From Pseudomonas sp. MWU13-2105 (lineage in GTDB: Bacteria > Pseudomonadota > Gammaproteobacteria > Pseudomonadales > Pseudomonadaceae), in the NCBI RefSeq assembly GCF_023242315.1, contig NZ_JALLIY010000005.1, positions 248,001-312,000 of the forward strand: 64,000 nt of DNA. Direction: 5' to 3'. Positions 1 through 8,226 of this stretch are shown here, one piece after another. Under the pieces are notes generated by a model. The model was not told the origin of the DNA. It worked only from the letters and a program-made list of their open reading frames with translations, and searched no databases. The position numbers and the translations under genes are program-made. Every line of letters begins with the position of its first letter. The first letter of the stretch is position 1.

Positions 1-515
1 GGCCGGGTCACTTGCAGAACGTGCCGGACTTCAAGCTCATTGTTCTTCAGCCATTCTGGATCGAGCAAAGGATCGCTGGCCAATGAAATGAAATCATCGG
101 GCGTGATCCCCAACCGCTCACAGAGCAGCCCTCGATCTTCCGTATCGCGGTCGCCCCGCACTAGCAAGCGATAGAACTTGCGCAGGTACAACATCGCCCC
201 CGGCGCATCCTCGAACAGCGACCAGTTGGCTGCCGAGCGGGCAAAGCTCATCCCCTCCTCCCAACTGGCTTTCAGCCCCCAGCGTTCAGCCAGTTGGCGA
301 TGGGCGAAACACTGCGAGCCACTGAAGCCCAGTTCTGCGAACCGAGGATAAAGCCCACGCACGACCTCGGCGTACTCAGCCAGTACCTGTTCCTTGTCCG
401 AGTGACCGCCTCGGCTGTCGAGCAATGGTTGCAATGCCGCCCAGACCCCCGAATCGCGATCGACCAGAACCTCGTCGCAATCAATGAGCAATGCCCGATA
501 TTCAGTCAGCCCCAT
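1..515 (-). CDS. HAD-family hydrolase, C-terminus beyond the window
   Basis: The minus-strand frame is open from an ATG at 515 to the left edge, giving about 171 N-terminal residues; the C-terminus lies outside. The N-terminus carries a HAD nucleophile motif, with Asp12 and Asp14 in the stretch LLIDCDEVLVDRD. A helical cap-like segment follows, then LYLRKFYRLLVRGDRDTED where motif II is expected. No SNxS/T signature is visible there, so the motif II residue is atypical. The gene lies about 95 bases downstream of gabT on the same strand and could share its transcript. The family covers phosphatases and dehalogenases, and the substrate cannot be told from this fragment. Confidence 0.75.
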   Translation of the reverse strand, partial: MGLTEYRALLIDCDEVLVDRDSGVWAALQPLLDSRGGHSDKEQVLAEYAEVVRGLYPRFAELGFSGSQCFAHRQLAERWGLKASWEEGMSFARSAANWSLFEDAPGAMLYLRKFYRLLVRGDRDTEDRGLLCERLGITPDDFISLASDPLLDPEWLKNNELEVRHVLQVTR

Positions 516-610
516 GGTGTGCAAAGCCTCCGATGATGCATTTCATCTATCCATGCTCCATAAACGCCCACGGGCGATGCCTGGTGGCAGCGCCCCGAGC
601 GGGCACCAGC

Positions 611-1903
611 TCAGTTCAAGACGCGTGCCAATGCGCCGTCGAGAATTCGTAGCGCTTCGTCAATCTGTTCTTCGGTGGTCACCAGCGGAGCGAGGAAGCG
701 CAGAACATTGCGGTAGACACCGCATTTTATGACCAGCAAACCACCGTTCCGGGCCTCGTCGATCAGGCGCTGGTTCAAGTCAGCGTCCGGGGTACGAGCC
801 TCGTCATCCTTGACCAACTCGAGCGCCAGCATGAAACCGCTGCCGCGCACGTCGCCGATTTGCCCGTGACGCGCCTGCAAACGCAGCAGCCCCTGGCGCA
901 AACGTTCGCCCAGTGCTGCGCCGCGAGCCAGTAATTGCTCTTGCTCAAAGGCATCGATCACCGCCAGGGCCGCGGCGCAGGACAAGGCATTGCCGCCGTA
1001 GGTGCCACCCAGGCCGCCTGGCAAAGGGGCGTCCATGATCGCCGCCTTGCCGACCACCCCCGATAGCGGCAAGCCACCCGCCAGGCTCTTGGCCACCGTC
1101 ACCAGATCCGGCTGGATCCCGGCATGCTGGAAACCGAACCATTTGCCGGTACGGCCGAAACCGGTCTGGATTTCATCGAGGATCAACACGATGCCGTGCT
1201 TTTCAGTCAGGGCTCGCAGTGCCTGAAGAAACTCCACCGGGGCCGCAAGGAACCCGCCGTCACCCTGCACGGGCTCAATGATGATGGCCGCGACCCGCTC
1301 CGCTGCCACCTGAGTCGCCAACAACTCGTCGAGCGCCTTGAGCGCCATGTCACTACTGACGCCACGATAGGCATTCGGGTAGGGGGTATGGAACACCTCC
1401 GGTGCGAAGGGGCCGAAGTTCTGCTTGTAAGGCTGGCTCATGCCGGTCAGGGTGGTGCCGAGCAGCGTGCGACCGTGGAAGCCGCCGCGAAAGGCGATAA
1501 CGGCCGAACGGTTGGTGTGGGCGCGGGCAATCTTGATCGCGTTTTCCACGGCTTCGGCGCCCGAAGTGAAGAACGCCGCTTTGTAGGCTTCCTGGCCGCC
1601 GATCATTTCGCACAGGCGTTGGGCCAGGTCGAGATAAGGCTTATAGGCAACCACCTGGAAACAGGCATGGGAGACCTTTTGCAATTGGGCCTGCACGGCC
1701 GCGACTACCTTGGGATGATTGTGGCCGATATTCAGCACACCGATACCGCCGACGAAGTCCAGGTAGCGCTTGCCGTCCACGTCCCACAATTCGGCACCCT
1801 GGGCGCGATCGATCACCAACGGGTGAGCGGTAACCAAGCCACGCGGCACGAATTGATCGCGCTGACGGAGCAAATGAGGGGTTTCGTCGACTTTGCTATT
1901 CAT
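611..1903 (-). CDS. gabT: 4-aminobutyrate--2-oxoglutarate transaminase
   Basis: This is a class III, PLP-dependent omega-aminotransferase of about 430 residues. It moves the amino group of GABA or a related omega-amine to 2-oxoglutarate, giving succinate semialdehyde and glutamate. Visible landmarks are the cofactor-binding TSGAEAVENAIKIAR segment, the DEIQTGFGRTG block and the Schiff-base lysine in VTVAKSLAGG (residue 272 from this start). I chose the ATG at 1903 because the protein then begins MNSKVDETPHLL, the usual start of pseudomonad GabT; an in-frame ATG at 1915 adds four residues. A matching gabD lies at 4287-5744, completing the GABA-to-succinate route, although two other genes separate the pair. 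The gene is divergent from ghrA across 270 bases. Confidence 0.88.
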   Translation of the reverse strand: MNSKVDETPHLLRQRDQFVPRGLVTAHPLVIDRAQGAELWDVDGKRYLDFVGGIGVLNIGHNHPKVVAAVQAQLQKVSHACFQVVAYKPYLDLAQRLCEMIGGQEAYKAAFFTSGAEAVENAIKIARAHTNRSAVIAFRGGFHGRTLLGTTLTGMSQPYKQNFGPFAPEVFHTPYPNAYRGVSSDMALKALDELLATQVAAERVAAIIIEPVQGDGGFLAAPVEFLQALRALTEKHGIVLILDEIQTGFGRTGKWFGFQHAGIQPDLVTVAKSLAGGLPLSGVVGKAAIMDAPLPGGLGGTYGGNALSCAAALAVIDAFEQEQLLARGAALGERLRQGLLRLQARHGQIGDVRGSGFMLALELVKDDEARTPDADLNQRLIDEARNGGLLVIKCGVYRNVLRFLAPLVTTEEQIDEALRILDGALARVLN

Positions 1904-2176
1904 GGCATTTCCCATCGTGAGTCCGGCAACCGGGAGGTGGTTGCGATGCTGTTCAGGTTAAGCCTTGCGCGAAACGATCTACGCCGAACTTGCTCCCTGA
2001 GAAATTCGGATCAACTGTTTTCACCCTGCCAAACGGCAGATTCCTTCAGCGCGCCGAATCTGCTGGAGCCGCGCCAATAGAACGTCGCGTAACCCGTTTA
2101 GCCCGGTGCTTTCGAAAGATCCTGCGCCGGCATTGCGCGATGATGGAGGACACCTTCACCCGTTCAGGAAATGCCC

Positions 2177-3103
2177 ATGGCCCTGCTGTATAAAGCTGAC
2201 CCCGTACGCGGCGAACAGTGGAAAGCGCTGTTTGCCGAACACGCCCCGGATATCGAATGGCGCGCCTGGCCGGACATCGGCAACCCCGCGGACATCGACT
2301 ACCTGGCCGCCTGGCAGGCGCCCGACGATCTCGAGGCATTACTGCCCAATCTCAAAGTGCTGTTCGCCCTCTCCGCCGGGGTCGATCAACTGGAGCTCGG
2401 TCGCTTGCCAGCCGGTTTGCCGCTGGTGCGCCTGCTGGATCCGGGCATCACCCGGGGCATGTGCGAATACGCCAGTTTCGCCGTGCTGAGCCTGCACCGG
2501 GACATGCTCCGTTATCGCCAGCAGCAAACGGCTCGCTGCTGGCAGGCGCACTTGCTGCAACCGGCGAGCCGGCGTCGGATCGGTATCATGGGCCTCGGGA
2601 CCCAGGCCCGGCAGATTCTGGCGACATTGCAGCCCCTGGGATTTGCGTTGTCGGGTTGGGCCCGCAGCGTCCATCAGGTGCCTGGGGTGGATTGCTATGC
2701 AGGCGACGAGCAACTGCCGGCGTTCCTGGGCCAGTGCGATATCTTATTGTGCGTACTGCCGCTGACCGAACAGACCCAGGGCATTCTCGACGACACACTA
2801 TTCCGCCAACTGCCCCAGGGCGCGGCGCTGATCAACATGGGCCGTGGCGGGCATCTGGTGGAAAGCGATCTGCTGGCGGCCCTGGACTGCGGGCAACTGA
2901 GCGGTGCGGTCATCGACGTACTGCAGCAAGAGCCGGCACCGGCGGATCATCCGTTCTGGCACCATCCGAAGATTCTGCTGACCCCGCACATCGCGGCCAT
3001 GACCCAGCCGGAAAGTGCGTTCGGGGTGTTGCTGGAGAACATTCGGCGACATCAGCGTGGCGAGCCGATGGTCGGCGAGATCGATCCTACCCGGGGTTAT
3101 TGA
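2177..3103 (+). CDS. ghrA: Glyoxylate/hydroxypyruvate reductase A
   Basis: This D-2-hydroxyacid dehydrogenase of about 308 residues is expected to reduce glyoxylate to glycolate and hydroxypyruvate to glycerate with NAD(P)H in the cytosol. The Rossmann segment GIMGLGTQARQIL, the INMGRGGHLVESDLL block with the substrate-binding Arg, the conserved Glu in QQEPAP and the catalytic His in LTPHIAAMT are all visible, and the length fits GhrA. An ATG at 2171 is also in frame. The one at 2177 has the better spacing to the AGGA at about 2166, so it is preferred. It is the only plus-strand gene among minus-strand catabolic genes. Detoxifying glyoxylate released by a neighbouring oxidase is a plausible role, but that is inference. 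Confidence 0.85.
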   Translation: MALLYKADPVRGEQWKALFAEHAPDIEWRAWPDIGNPADIDYLAAWQAPDDLEALLPNLKVLFALSAGVDQLELGRLPAGLPLVRLLDPGITRGMCEYASFAVLSLHRDMLRYRQQQTARCWQAHLLQPASRRRIGIMGLGTQARQILATLQPLGFALSGWARSVHQVPGVDCYAGDEQLPAFLGQCDILLCVLPLTEQTQGILDDTLFRQLPQGAALINMGRGGHLVESDLLAALDCGQLSGAVIDVLQQEPAPADHPFWHHPKILLTPHIAAMTQPESAFGVLLENIRRHQRGEPMVGEIDPTRGY

Positions 3104-3166
3104 GCACGGCACAGGTCCACGGTGGAAGCGGGCTTGCCCACCGCCACAGTGGATCAGTGACATGGG

Positions 3167-4246
3167 TCAAAGACGCTCGGCAATCGCTTTGCCCACCTCC
3201 TGCGTCGAGCCCTTCCCGCCCAGGTCCGGCGTGATCGGCCCGTCGGCGATCACCCGTTCGATCGCCAGCAGGATCCCGTCATGCGCGGCGCGATAGCGCT
3301 CATCACCGTTCCCCAGGAAATCGAGCATCAATGCCCCGGACCAGATCATCGCAATCGGGTTGGCAATGTTCTGCCCGTAGATGTCCGGCGCCGAGCCATG
3401 CACCGGTTCGAACAGCGACGGAAAACGTCGCTCGGGATCGAGGTTGGCCGACGGCGCGATACCGATGGTCCCGGCACAGGCCGGGCCGAGATCGGAAAGA
3501 ATGTCGCCGAACAGGTTCGACGCCACCACCACATCAAAGCGGTCCGGTTGCAGCACGAAGCGTGCGCACAGAATGTCGATATGCTGCTTGTCCCAAGTGA
3601 TGTCCGGGTACCGCTCGGCCATCAAGGCCGTCCTTTCGTCCCAATATGGCATGCTGATGGCGATGCCGTTGGACTTGGTCGCCGCCGTCAAGCGTTTGCT
3701 CGGTCGGGTCTGGGCCAGGTCGAAGGCGAATTTGAGGATCCGGTCCACGCCACGCCGGGTGAACACCGATTCCTGCAAGACGAACTCATGCTCGGTGCCC
3801 GCGAACATCTTGCCGCCGACCGAGGAGTACTCGCCCTCGGTGTTCTCGCGGATCACCACGAAATCAATATCCCCCGGCTTGCGCCCGGCCAAGGGGCACG
3901 GCACACCGGGAAACAGGCGCACCGGGCGGATGTTCACGTACTGGTCAAAGTCCCGACGGAACTTGAGCAGCGAGCCCCACAGGGAAATGTGGTCGGGCAC
4001 CTTGTCCGGCCAACCCACGGCGCCGAAATAGATCGCGTCAAAGCCTTTGAGCTGTTCGAACCAGTCGTCGGGCATCATCTGCCCGTGTTCCAGATAGTAA
4101 TCGCAGTGGGCCCAGTCGAGCACTTCGATGCTCAAGTCCAACTGCCATTTCTTCGCGGCCTGCTCCAGTACCCGCAACCCTTCCGGCAGGACTTCCTTGC
4201 CGATGCCATCGCCGGCAATCGCGGCGATTCTGAATGCCTTGCTCAT
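3167..4246 (-). CDS. Tartrate dehydrogenase/decarboxylase or D-malate dehydrogenase
   Basis: A 359-residue member of the isocitrate/isopropylmalate dehydrogenase family. It shows the N-terminal GDGIGKEV motif, the metal- and substrate-binding segment NLFGDILSDLGPACAGTIG, and the NAD-binding stretch FEPVHGSAPDIYGQNIANP. Length and sequence fit the TtuC/DmlA branch, which oxidises D-malate or tartrate, often with decarboxylation, using NAD and a divalent metal. I chose the ATG at 4246, preceded by GAGG at eight bases; a TTG directly upstream is also in frame. It follows gabD by 40 bases on the same strand, so the two are probably co-transcribed. The exact hydroxyacid substrate cannot be fixed from sequence. 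Confidence 0.85.
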   Translation of the reverse strand: MSKAFRIAAIAGDGIGKEVLPEGLRVLEQAAKKWQLDLSIEVLDWAHCDYYLEHGQMMPDDWFEQLKGFDAIYFGAVGWPDKVPDHISLWGSLLKFRRDFDQYVNIRPVRLFPGVPCPLAGRKPGDIDFVVIRENTEGEYSSVGGKMFAGTEHEFVLQESVFTRRGVDRILKFAFDLAQTRPSKRLTAATKSNGIAISMPYWDERTALMAERYPDITWDKQHIDILCARFVLQPDRFDVVVASNLFGDILSDLGPACAGTIGIAPSANLDPERRFPSLFEPVHGSAPDIYGQNIANPIAMIWSGALMLDFLGNGDERYRAAHDGILLAIERVIADGPITPDLGGKGSTQEVGKAIAERL

Positions 4247-4286
4247 CAATCATGCCTCGCAAATGTCTGTGCCATCGTGACTGGGG

Positions 4287-5744
4287 TTACAGCCCACCGA
4301 TGTGGAAGGCTTTGACTTCCAGGTACTCGTCCAGGCCGTACTTGCTGCCTTCACGGCCCAGGCCCGACTGTTTGATCCCTCCGAACGGCGCGACTTCCAT
4401 GGAAATGATCCCGGTGTTGAGACCGACCATGCCGAACTCCAGTGCCTCACCGAAACGCCAGGAACGACGCAGGTCCTGGGTAAAATAGTAGGCGCCCAGA
4501 CCATAAGGCGTGGCATTGGCCAGCGCGAGCGCTTCGGCTTCATCGGTAAAACGCATCAGCGGCGCCACCGGGCCGAAGGTTTCTTCGTTGGCCAGCAACA
4601 TGCCGGCATGGGCTTCGCCGAGCACGGTGGGTTGGACAAACTGACTGTCGCCCTCGGGAATCGCGCCACAGAGCAAGCGCGCGCCCTGGCTCAAGGCATC
4701 ATCGATATGTCGGGCAACTTTGCTCACCGCGGCCGCATTGATCAGCGGGCCGATAGTGACATCGGCGTCCAGGCCGTTGCCGACCTTGAGCTTGCCCACC
4801 TCCTCCACCAGTCGCCGGGCAAACCGCTCGTAAATGCCGTCCTGCACCAGGATGCGATTGGCACAGACGCAGGTCTGGCCGGCGTTGCGAAACTTGCTGA
4901 GCATGATGCCGGCCACCGCCTGCTCCAGGTCGGCGTCGTCGAACACAATGAACGGCGCATTACCGCCCAGCTCCAGGCTCAGGCGCTTGATGTGTTCGGC
5001 GCTCTGGCGCATCAGCAGGCGGCCGACTGCCGTGGAGCCGGTGAAGGAAATCTTCCGGACGGTCGGGTTGGCGGTCAGCTCTTCACCGATACCCGCGGGC
5101 ATCCCGGTCAGCACATTGAATACCCCCGGCGGAATCCCGACCCGCTCGGCCAGCACCGCCAGGGCCAGGGCCGACAACGGTGTCAGGTCCGAGGGCTTGA
5201 CGATGATCGGGCAGCCCGCCGCCAGTGCCGGTGCGCATTTGCGGGTGATCATCGCGTTGGGGAAGTTCCACGGGGTGATCGCGGCGCACACGCCCACCGG
5301 TTGCTTGAGGGTCAGCAGCCGGCGATCGCCGCTGGGGGCCGGCATGGTTTCACCGTAGACCCGCCGGGCTTCCTCGGCGAACCATTTGACGAAACCGGCG
5401 CCGTAGCGAATTTCGCCCTTGGCCTCGTTCAACGGTTTGCCCTGCTCGCAGGTCATGATCAGTGCCAGGTCGTCGAGGTTGTCGAGCATGGCCTGATACC
5501 AGCGTTCCAGCAGCGCCGCCCGCTCCGCCGCCGGGCGGGCGCGCCAGGCCGGCCAGGCCCGCTCGGCGGCTTCGATGGCGCGACGGGTTTCCGCGCCTTG
5601 CATCGCCGGTACGCGGGCAAGCAACTGGCCGCTGGCCGGGTCGCTGACATCCAGGGTCGCGGCGTTGTCAGCGCCGATCCACTGCCCATCGATATAGGCG
5701 AGTTGTGCCAAAAGGCCGGGGTCTTGCAAACGATTCTTGAGCAT
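4287..5744 (-). CDS. gabD: Succinate-semialdehyde dehydrogenase
   Basis: A 485-residue NAD(P)-dependent aldehyde dehydrogenase closely resembling GabD, which oxidises succinate semialdehyde to succinate. The fold landmarks are ITPWNFPNAMITRK, the FTGSTAVGR nucleotide loop, the general-base Glu in LSLELGGNAPF and the nucleophile Cys in NAGQTCVCANR. The C-terminal GMVGLNTGIISMEVAPFGG block matches the GabD type. A longer open frame runs to 5873, but the ATG at 5744 with CAGGA eight bases upstream starts the protein where family members start. With gabT at 611-1903 it completes the GABA shunt, and ttuC/dmlA-like DNA follows it directly. A pair of 11-base direct repeats lies 54-94 bases upstream. 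Confidence 0.88.
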   Translation of the reverse strand: MLKNRLQDPGLLAQLAYIDGQWIGADNAATLDVSDPASGQLLARVPAMQGAETRRAIEAAERAWPAWRARPAAERAALLERWYQAMLDNLDDLALIMTCEQGKPLNEAKGEIRYGAGFVKWFAEEARRVYGETMPAPSGDRRLLTLKQPVGVCAAITPWNFPNAMITRKCAPALAAGCPIIVKPSDLTPLSALALAVLAERVGIPPGVFNVLTGMPAGIGEELTANPTVRKISFTGSTAVGRLLMRQSAEHIKRLSLELGGNAPFIVFDDADLEQAVAGIMLSKFRNAGQTCVCANRILVQDGIYERFARRLVEEVGKLKVGNGLDADVTIGPLINAAAVSKVARHIDDALSQGARLLCGAIPEGDSQFVQPTVLGEAHAGMLLANEETFGPVAPLMRFTDEAEALALANATPYGLGAYYFTQDLRRSWRFGEALEFGMVGLNTGIISMEVAPFGGIKQSGLGREGSKYGLDEYLEVKAFHIGGL

Positions 5745-5797
5745 GGTCGAGGTCCTGATCCGAGACACGCTCCAGTCTAGGGAGGAGCCACGGACGA

Positions 5798-5838
5798 GGA
5801 TGCTGAAAGCGCCACGACGACAGTGTCGGATGCTGAAA
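5798..5838. repeat. Direct repeat upstream of gabD
   Basis: GGATGCTGAAA occurs exactly at 5798-5808 and again at 5828-5838, so the copies are 30 bases apart, about three helical turns. They lie 54-94 bases upstream of the gabD start, inside the 173-base gap between the ArgE-like gene and gabD. Same-face direct repeats in such a place could be a regulator site. No regulator gene is next to it, and no third copy was noticed in the window. Confidence 0.35.
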
Positions 5839-5917
5839 AACCGGATGGGACGGCAGGCTCTACTGATGGGCATTGGCTATTTATCGTGGCGGGCAGCAAA
5901 GGAGTCGCCAAGCGGCC

Positions 5918-7075
5918 TTACCGTTTCAGGGAGTCCAGCAGCCCCTGCAGAAACCGCTCCCCGGCCTCCATCTGGCTGATCTCGATAAACTCGTCCGGCT
6001 TGTGGGCCTGTTCGATCGAGCCCGGCCCGCAGACCACCACCGGGACATCCAGACGTTGCTTGAACAACCCGCCTTCGGTGCCGAAAGAGACTTTGGCGGT
6101 GCTGGTATCCGGCGCGGCAAAGTTCTTCAGGAAGCGCACCGCCTCGACGCTCGGGTGGGTGTCGAGACCCGGGTAGACATTGAGGGTTTCGATTTCGATG
6201 TCCGCGACACTGGACAGGCGCCTGGCTTCGCGCACGATCACTTGTGCACGCTCGCGCATCTGCTCCAGGAACTGATCCAGATCGTCCGCCGGCAGGTTGC
6301 GCACTTCAAAGTCGAGGGTACAGAGGTTGGGCACGATGTTCAGTGCCCTGCCGCCGACGATATGCCCGACATGCACCGTGCTGTAAGGCACATCGTAGTC
6401 GGCATCCTGGGCGCCCTGCTCTTGCAACTGCTGCTGGCTTTGACGCAGTACGGCAATAAAATCACAGGCCAGGTGAATCGCATTGACCGAGTGCGGAGCC
6501 AGCGATGAGTGAGCCTCCAGGCCCCGGCAATAGGTGCGGTAGGAACCCTTGCCCTTGTGTCCGAGCACGAACTGCATCTGGGTCGGCTCGCCGATCAGGC
6601 ACAGGAACGGCCGTACCGGGGCCAGGTGCAACACATCGAGCAAACGCCGCACGCCGACGCAACCGGTCTCTTCGTCATGGGACAGCGCCAGTTGCAGCGG
6701 CCGGCTCAACGGACTGTCCGCCGCCTCGAGCATGGTGTCGATGGCCAGGGCAATGAAGCCCTTCATGTCGCAGCTGCCACGGCCATAAATCTTGCCGTCC
6801 CGCACCGTCGCCTGAAACGCCGGGAAGGTCCAGGCCTGGCCCGCCGCCGGGACCACGTCGGTGTGCCCGGAGAGCAGGATCCCCGGCAATTCCCGAGGGC
6901 CGGTGCTGGCGAACAGGTTGGCCTTTTTACCCGTTTCATCCTTGACGATCAGCGACTCGATGCCCTTGCTCAGCAACAGGTCGCGGACGTACTCGATCAA
7001 GGCCATGTTCGACTCCGAAGACACCGTGTCGAAAGCCAGCAGGCGTTTGAGAATATCCAGTACACGGGGTTTCAT
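5918..7075 (-). CDS. Acetylornithine deacetylase-like metallopeptidase (M20 family)
   Basis: A 385-residue M20-family amidohydrolase of the ArgE/DapE type. The zinc-site signatures are present: GHTDVVP, then GRGSCDMKG with the bridging Asp, then HDEETG with the general-base Glu. Family members remove an acyl group from the alpha-nitrogen of an amino acid. Its ATG overlaps the stop of the upstream flavoprotein gene (7072-7075), so it is translationally coupled to the opine-oxidase-like subunits and the importer. That context suggests it deacylates an imported N-acyl amino acid rather than serving arginine synthesis, so argE is not assigned. The substrate is unknown. Confidence 0.82.
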   Translation of the reverse strand: MKPRVLDILKRLLAFDTVSSESNMALIEYVRDLLLSKGIESLIVKDETGKKANLFASTGPRELPGILLSGHTDVVPAAGQAWTFPAFQATVRDGKIYGRGSCDMKGFIALAIDTMLEAADSPLSRPLQLALSHDEETGCVGVRRLLDVLHLAPVRPFLCLIGEPTQMQFVLGHKGKGSYRTYCRGLEAHSSLAPHSVNAIHLACDFIAVLRQSQQQLQEQGAQDADYDVPYSTVHVGHIVGGRALNIVPNLCTLDFEVRNLPADDLDQFLEQMRERAQVIVREARRLSSVADIEIETLNVYPGLDTHPSVEAVRFLKNFAAPDTSTAKVSFGTEGGLFKQRLDVPVVVCGPGSIEQAHKPDEFIEISQMEAGERFLQGLLDSLKR

Positions 7076-8226
7076 GAGGCCTTGCTCCGTTGCTCGGCTG
7101 AAAGGGCGAACCGGCGGATGGAGAACGGCTCGATCAAAGTGCTGGTGCTGCCGGTGCTGATCAGTTCGGCCATCACATCGCCGACGCCCGGGCCGAGCTG
7201 GAAACCGTGCCCACAGAAGCCGAAGGCATAGAACAAGCCGTCGACGGTGCCGCTCGGGCCCATCACCGGCAGGGAGTCAGGCAGGTAACCTTCGATACCG
7301 CTCCAGACCCGGATAATGTTCAGGTTGCCGACTCCCGGCAGCAGGCGACGCATCTGCCCGAGTTGGTTGAGGATGCTGCGCGGCTCGACCTGGGCCCGCC
7401 GGGTCAGCATGTCCGGTTTGCTGCGGTAGCCGCCACCGATGACGATGTTGCCACGGGGAATCTGACGGAAATAAATCACTTCCTCGGGAATCTTGGTGTA
7501 CACGCCAATCACCGTTGGCAAGGCGTAAGGCACAGGTTCGGTGACGGCCATCTGTGGGCCGTGGGTGTCCAGCGGGACCGGCTCGCCGAATTGCGCCGAG
7601 AGTTTCTGCCCCCAGGCACCGGCGGTAATCAGCAGGCGTTCGGCGCTGAACCGGCGACCATCGGTGGTGGTGATACTGAATTCGCCGCCGACCTTCTGCA
7701 CCTCGGCCACTTCTGTCTGTTCCTCGATCCGTGCGCCGATACGCCGTGCCGCCCGGGCAAATGCCGGAGCCGCCAGACGCGGGTTGGCGTGGCCGTCGTG
7801 GGGCGCGTAGGAGCCGCCCTTCACATCTGGCCCCAGGAACGGGAAACGCTGGCGCAGGTCCGCGCCGCGATAGATCTTCAGGTCCAGTTGCGCGGCTTCG
7901 GGGGCGGCGGCATAGGCTTCGAGCTCGGCGATTTCATCTTCGCGGTAGCACACCCGCATATGCCCGCTGGCAATGAACTCGAGGTCGTCGTCGATCAGCT
8001 CCGGCAAGCGCTTCCACAACGCCCAGGAGCGATTCGCCAGCTCAAGCTGCCCAAGGAAACGCCCCTGCCGCCGGACGTTGCCGAAGTTCACGCCGCTGGC
8101 GTACTGACCAATCTGGTCGCGCTCCAGCAGGATCACCGTCCGCCCGCGCCGGCGCAGGAAAAACGCCGCCGCCGCGCCCATCAGGCCACCACCGACAATC
8201 ACCACATCGGCTTTGTGTAGCGTCAT
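7072..8226 (-). CDS. FAD-dependent oxidoreductase, opine-oxidase B / HcnC-like subunit
   Basis: A 384-residue DAO-family flavoprotein that begins with the dinucleotide motif VVIVGGGLMGAAAAFF and ends with the FAD-contacting block FGFCGHGFQLGPGVGD. Such proteins oxidise the C-N bond of secondary amino acids; in three-subunit enzymes this is the catalytic subunit. The genes for the other two subunits lie directly upstream (8223-9599 and 9581-9889). The start codon overlaps the preceding stop (8223-8226), and its own stop overlaps the start of the ArgE-like gene. Order and sizes match both opine oxidases and HcnABC. The importer and GABA genes nearby favour a catabolic opine-type dehydrogenase over cyanide synthesis. 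Confidence 0.82.
   Translation of the reverse strand: MTLHKADVVIVGGGLMGAAAAFFLRRRGRTVILLERDQIGQYASGVNFGNVRRQGRFLGQLELANRSWALWKRLPELIDDDLEFIASGHMRVCYREDEIAELEAYAAAPEAAQLDLKIYRGADLRQRFPFLGPDVKGGSYAPHDGHANPRLAAPAFARAARRIGARIEEQTEVAEVQKVGGEFSITTTDGRRFSAERLLITAGAWGQKLSAQFGEPVPLDTHGPQMAVTEPVPYALPTVIGVYTKIPEEVIYFRQIPRGNIVIGGGYRSKPDMLTRRAQVEPRSILNQLGQMRRLLPGVGNLNIIRVWSGIEGYLPDSLPVMGPSGTVDGLFYAFGFCGHGFQLGPGVGDVMAELISTGSTSTLIEPFSIRRFALSAEQRSKAS

Noticed and set aside
1124..2080. Long plus-strand frame opposite gabT
   Set aside because: It is antisense to a well-supported gene, has no family features and reflects GC-rich codon bias. The same applies to other long antisense frames across the window.
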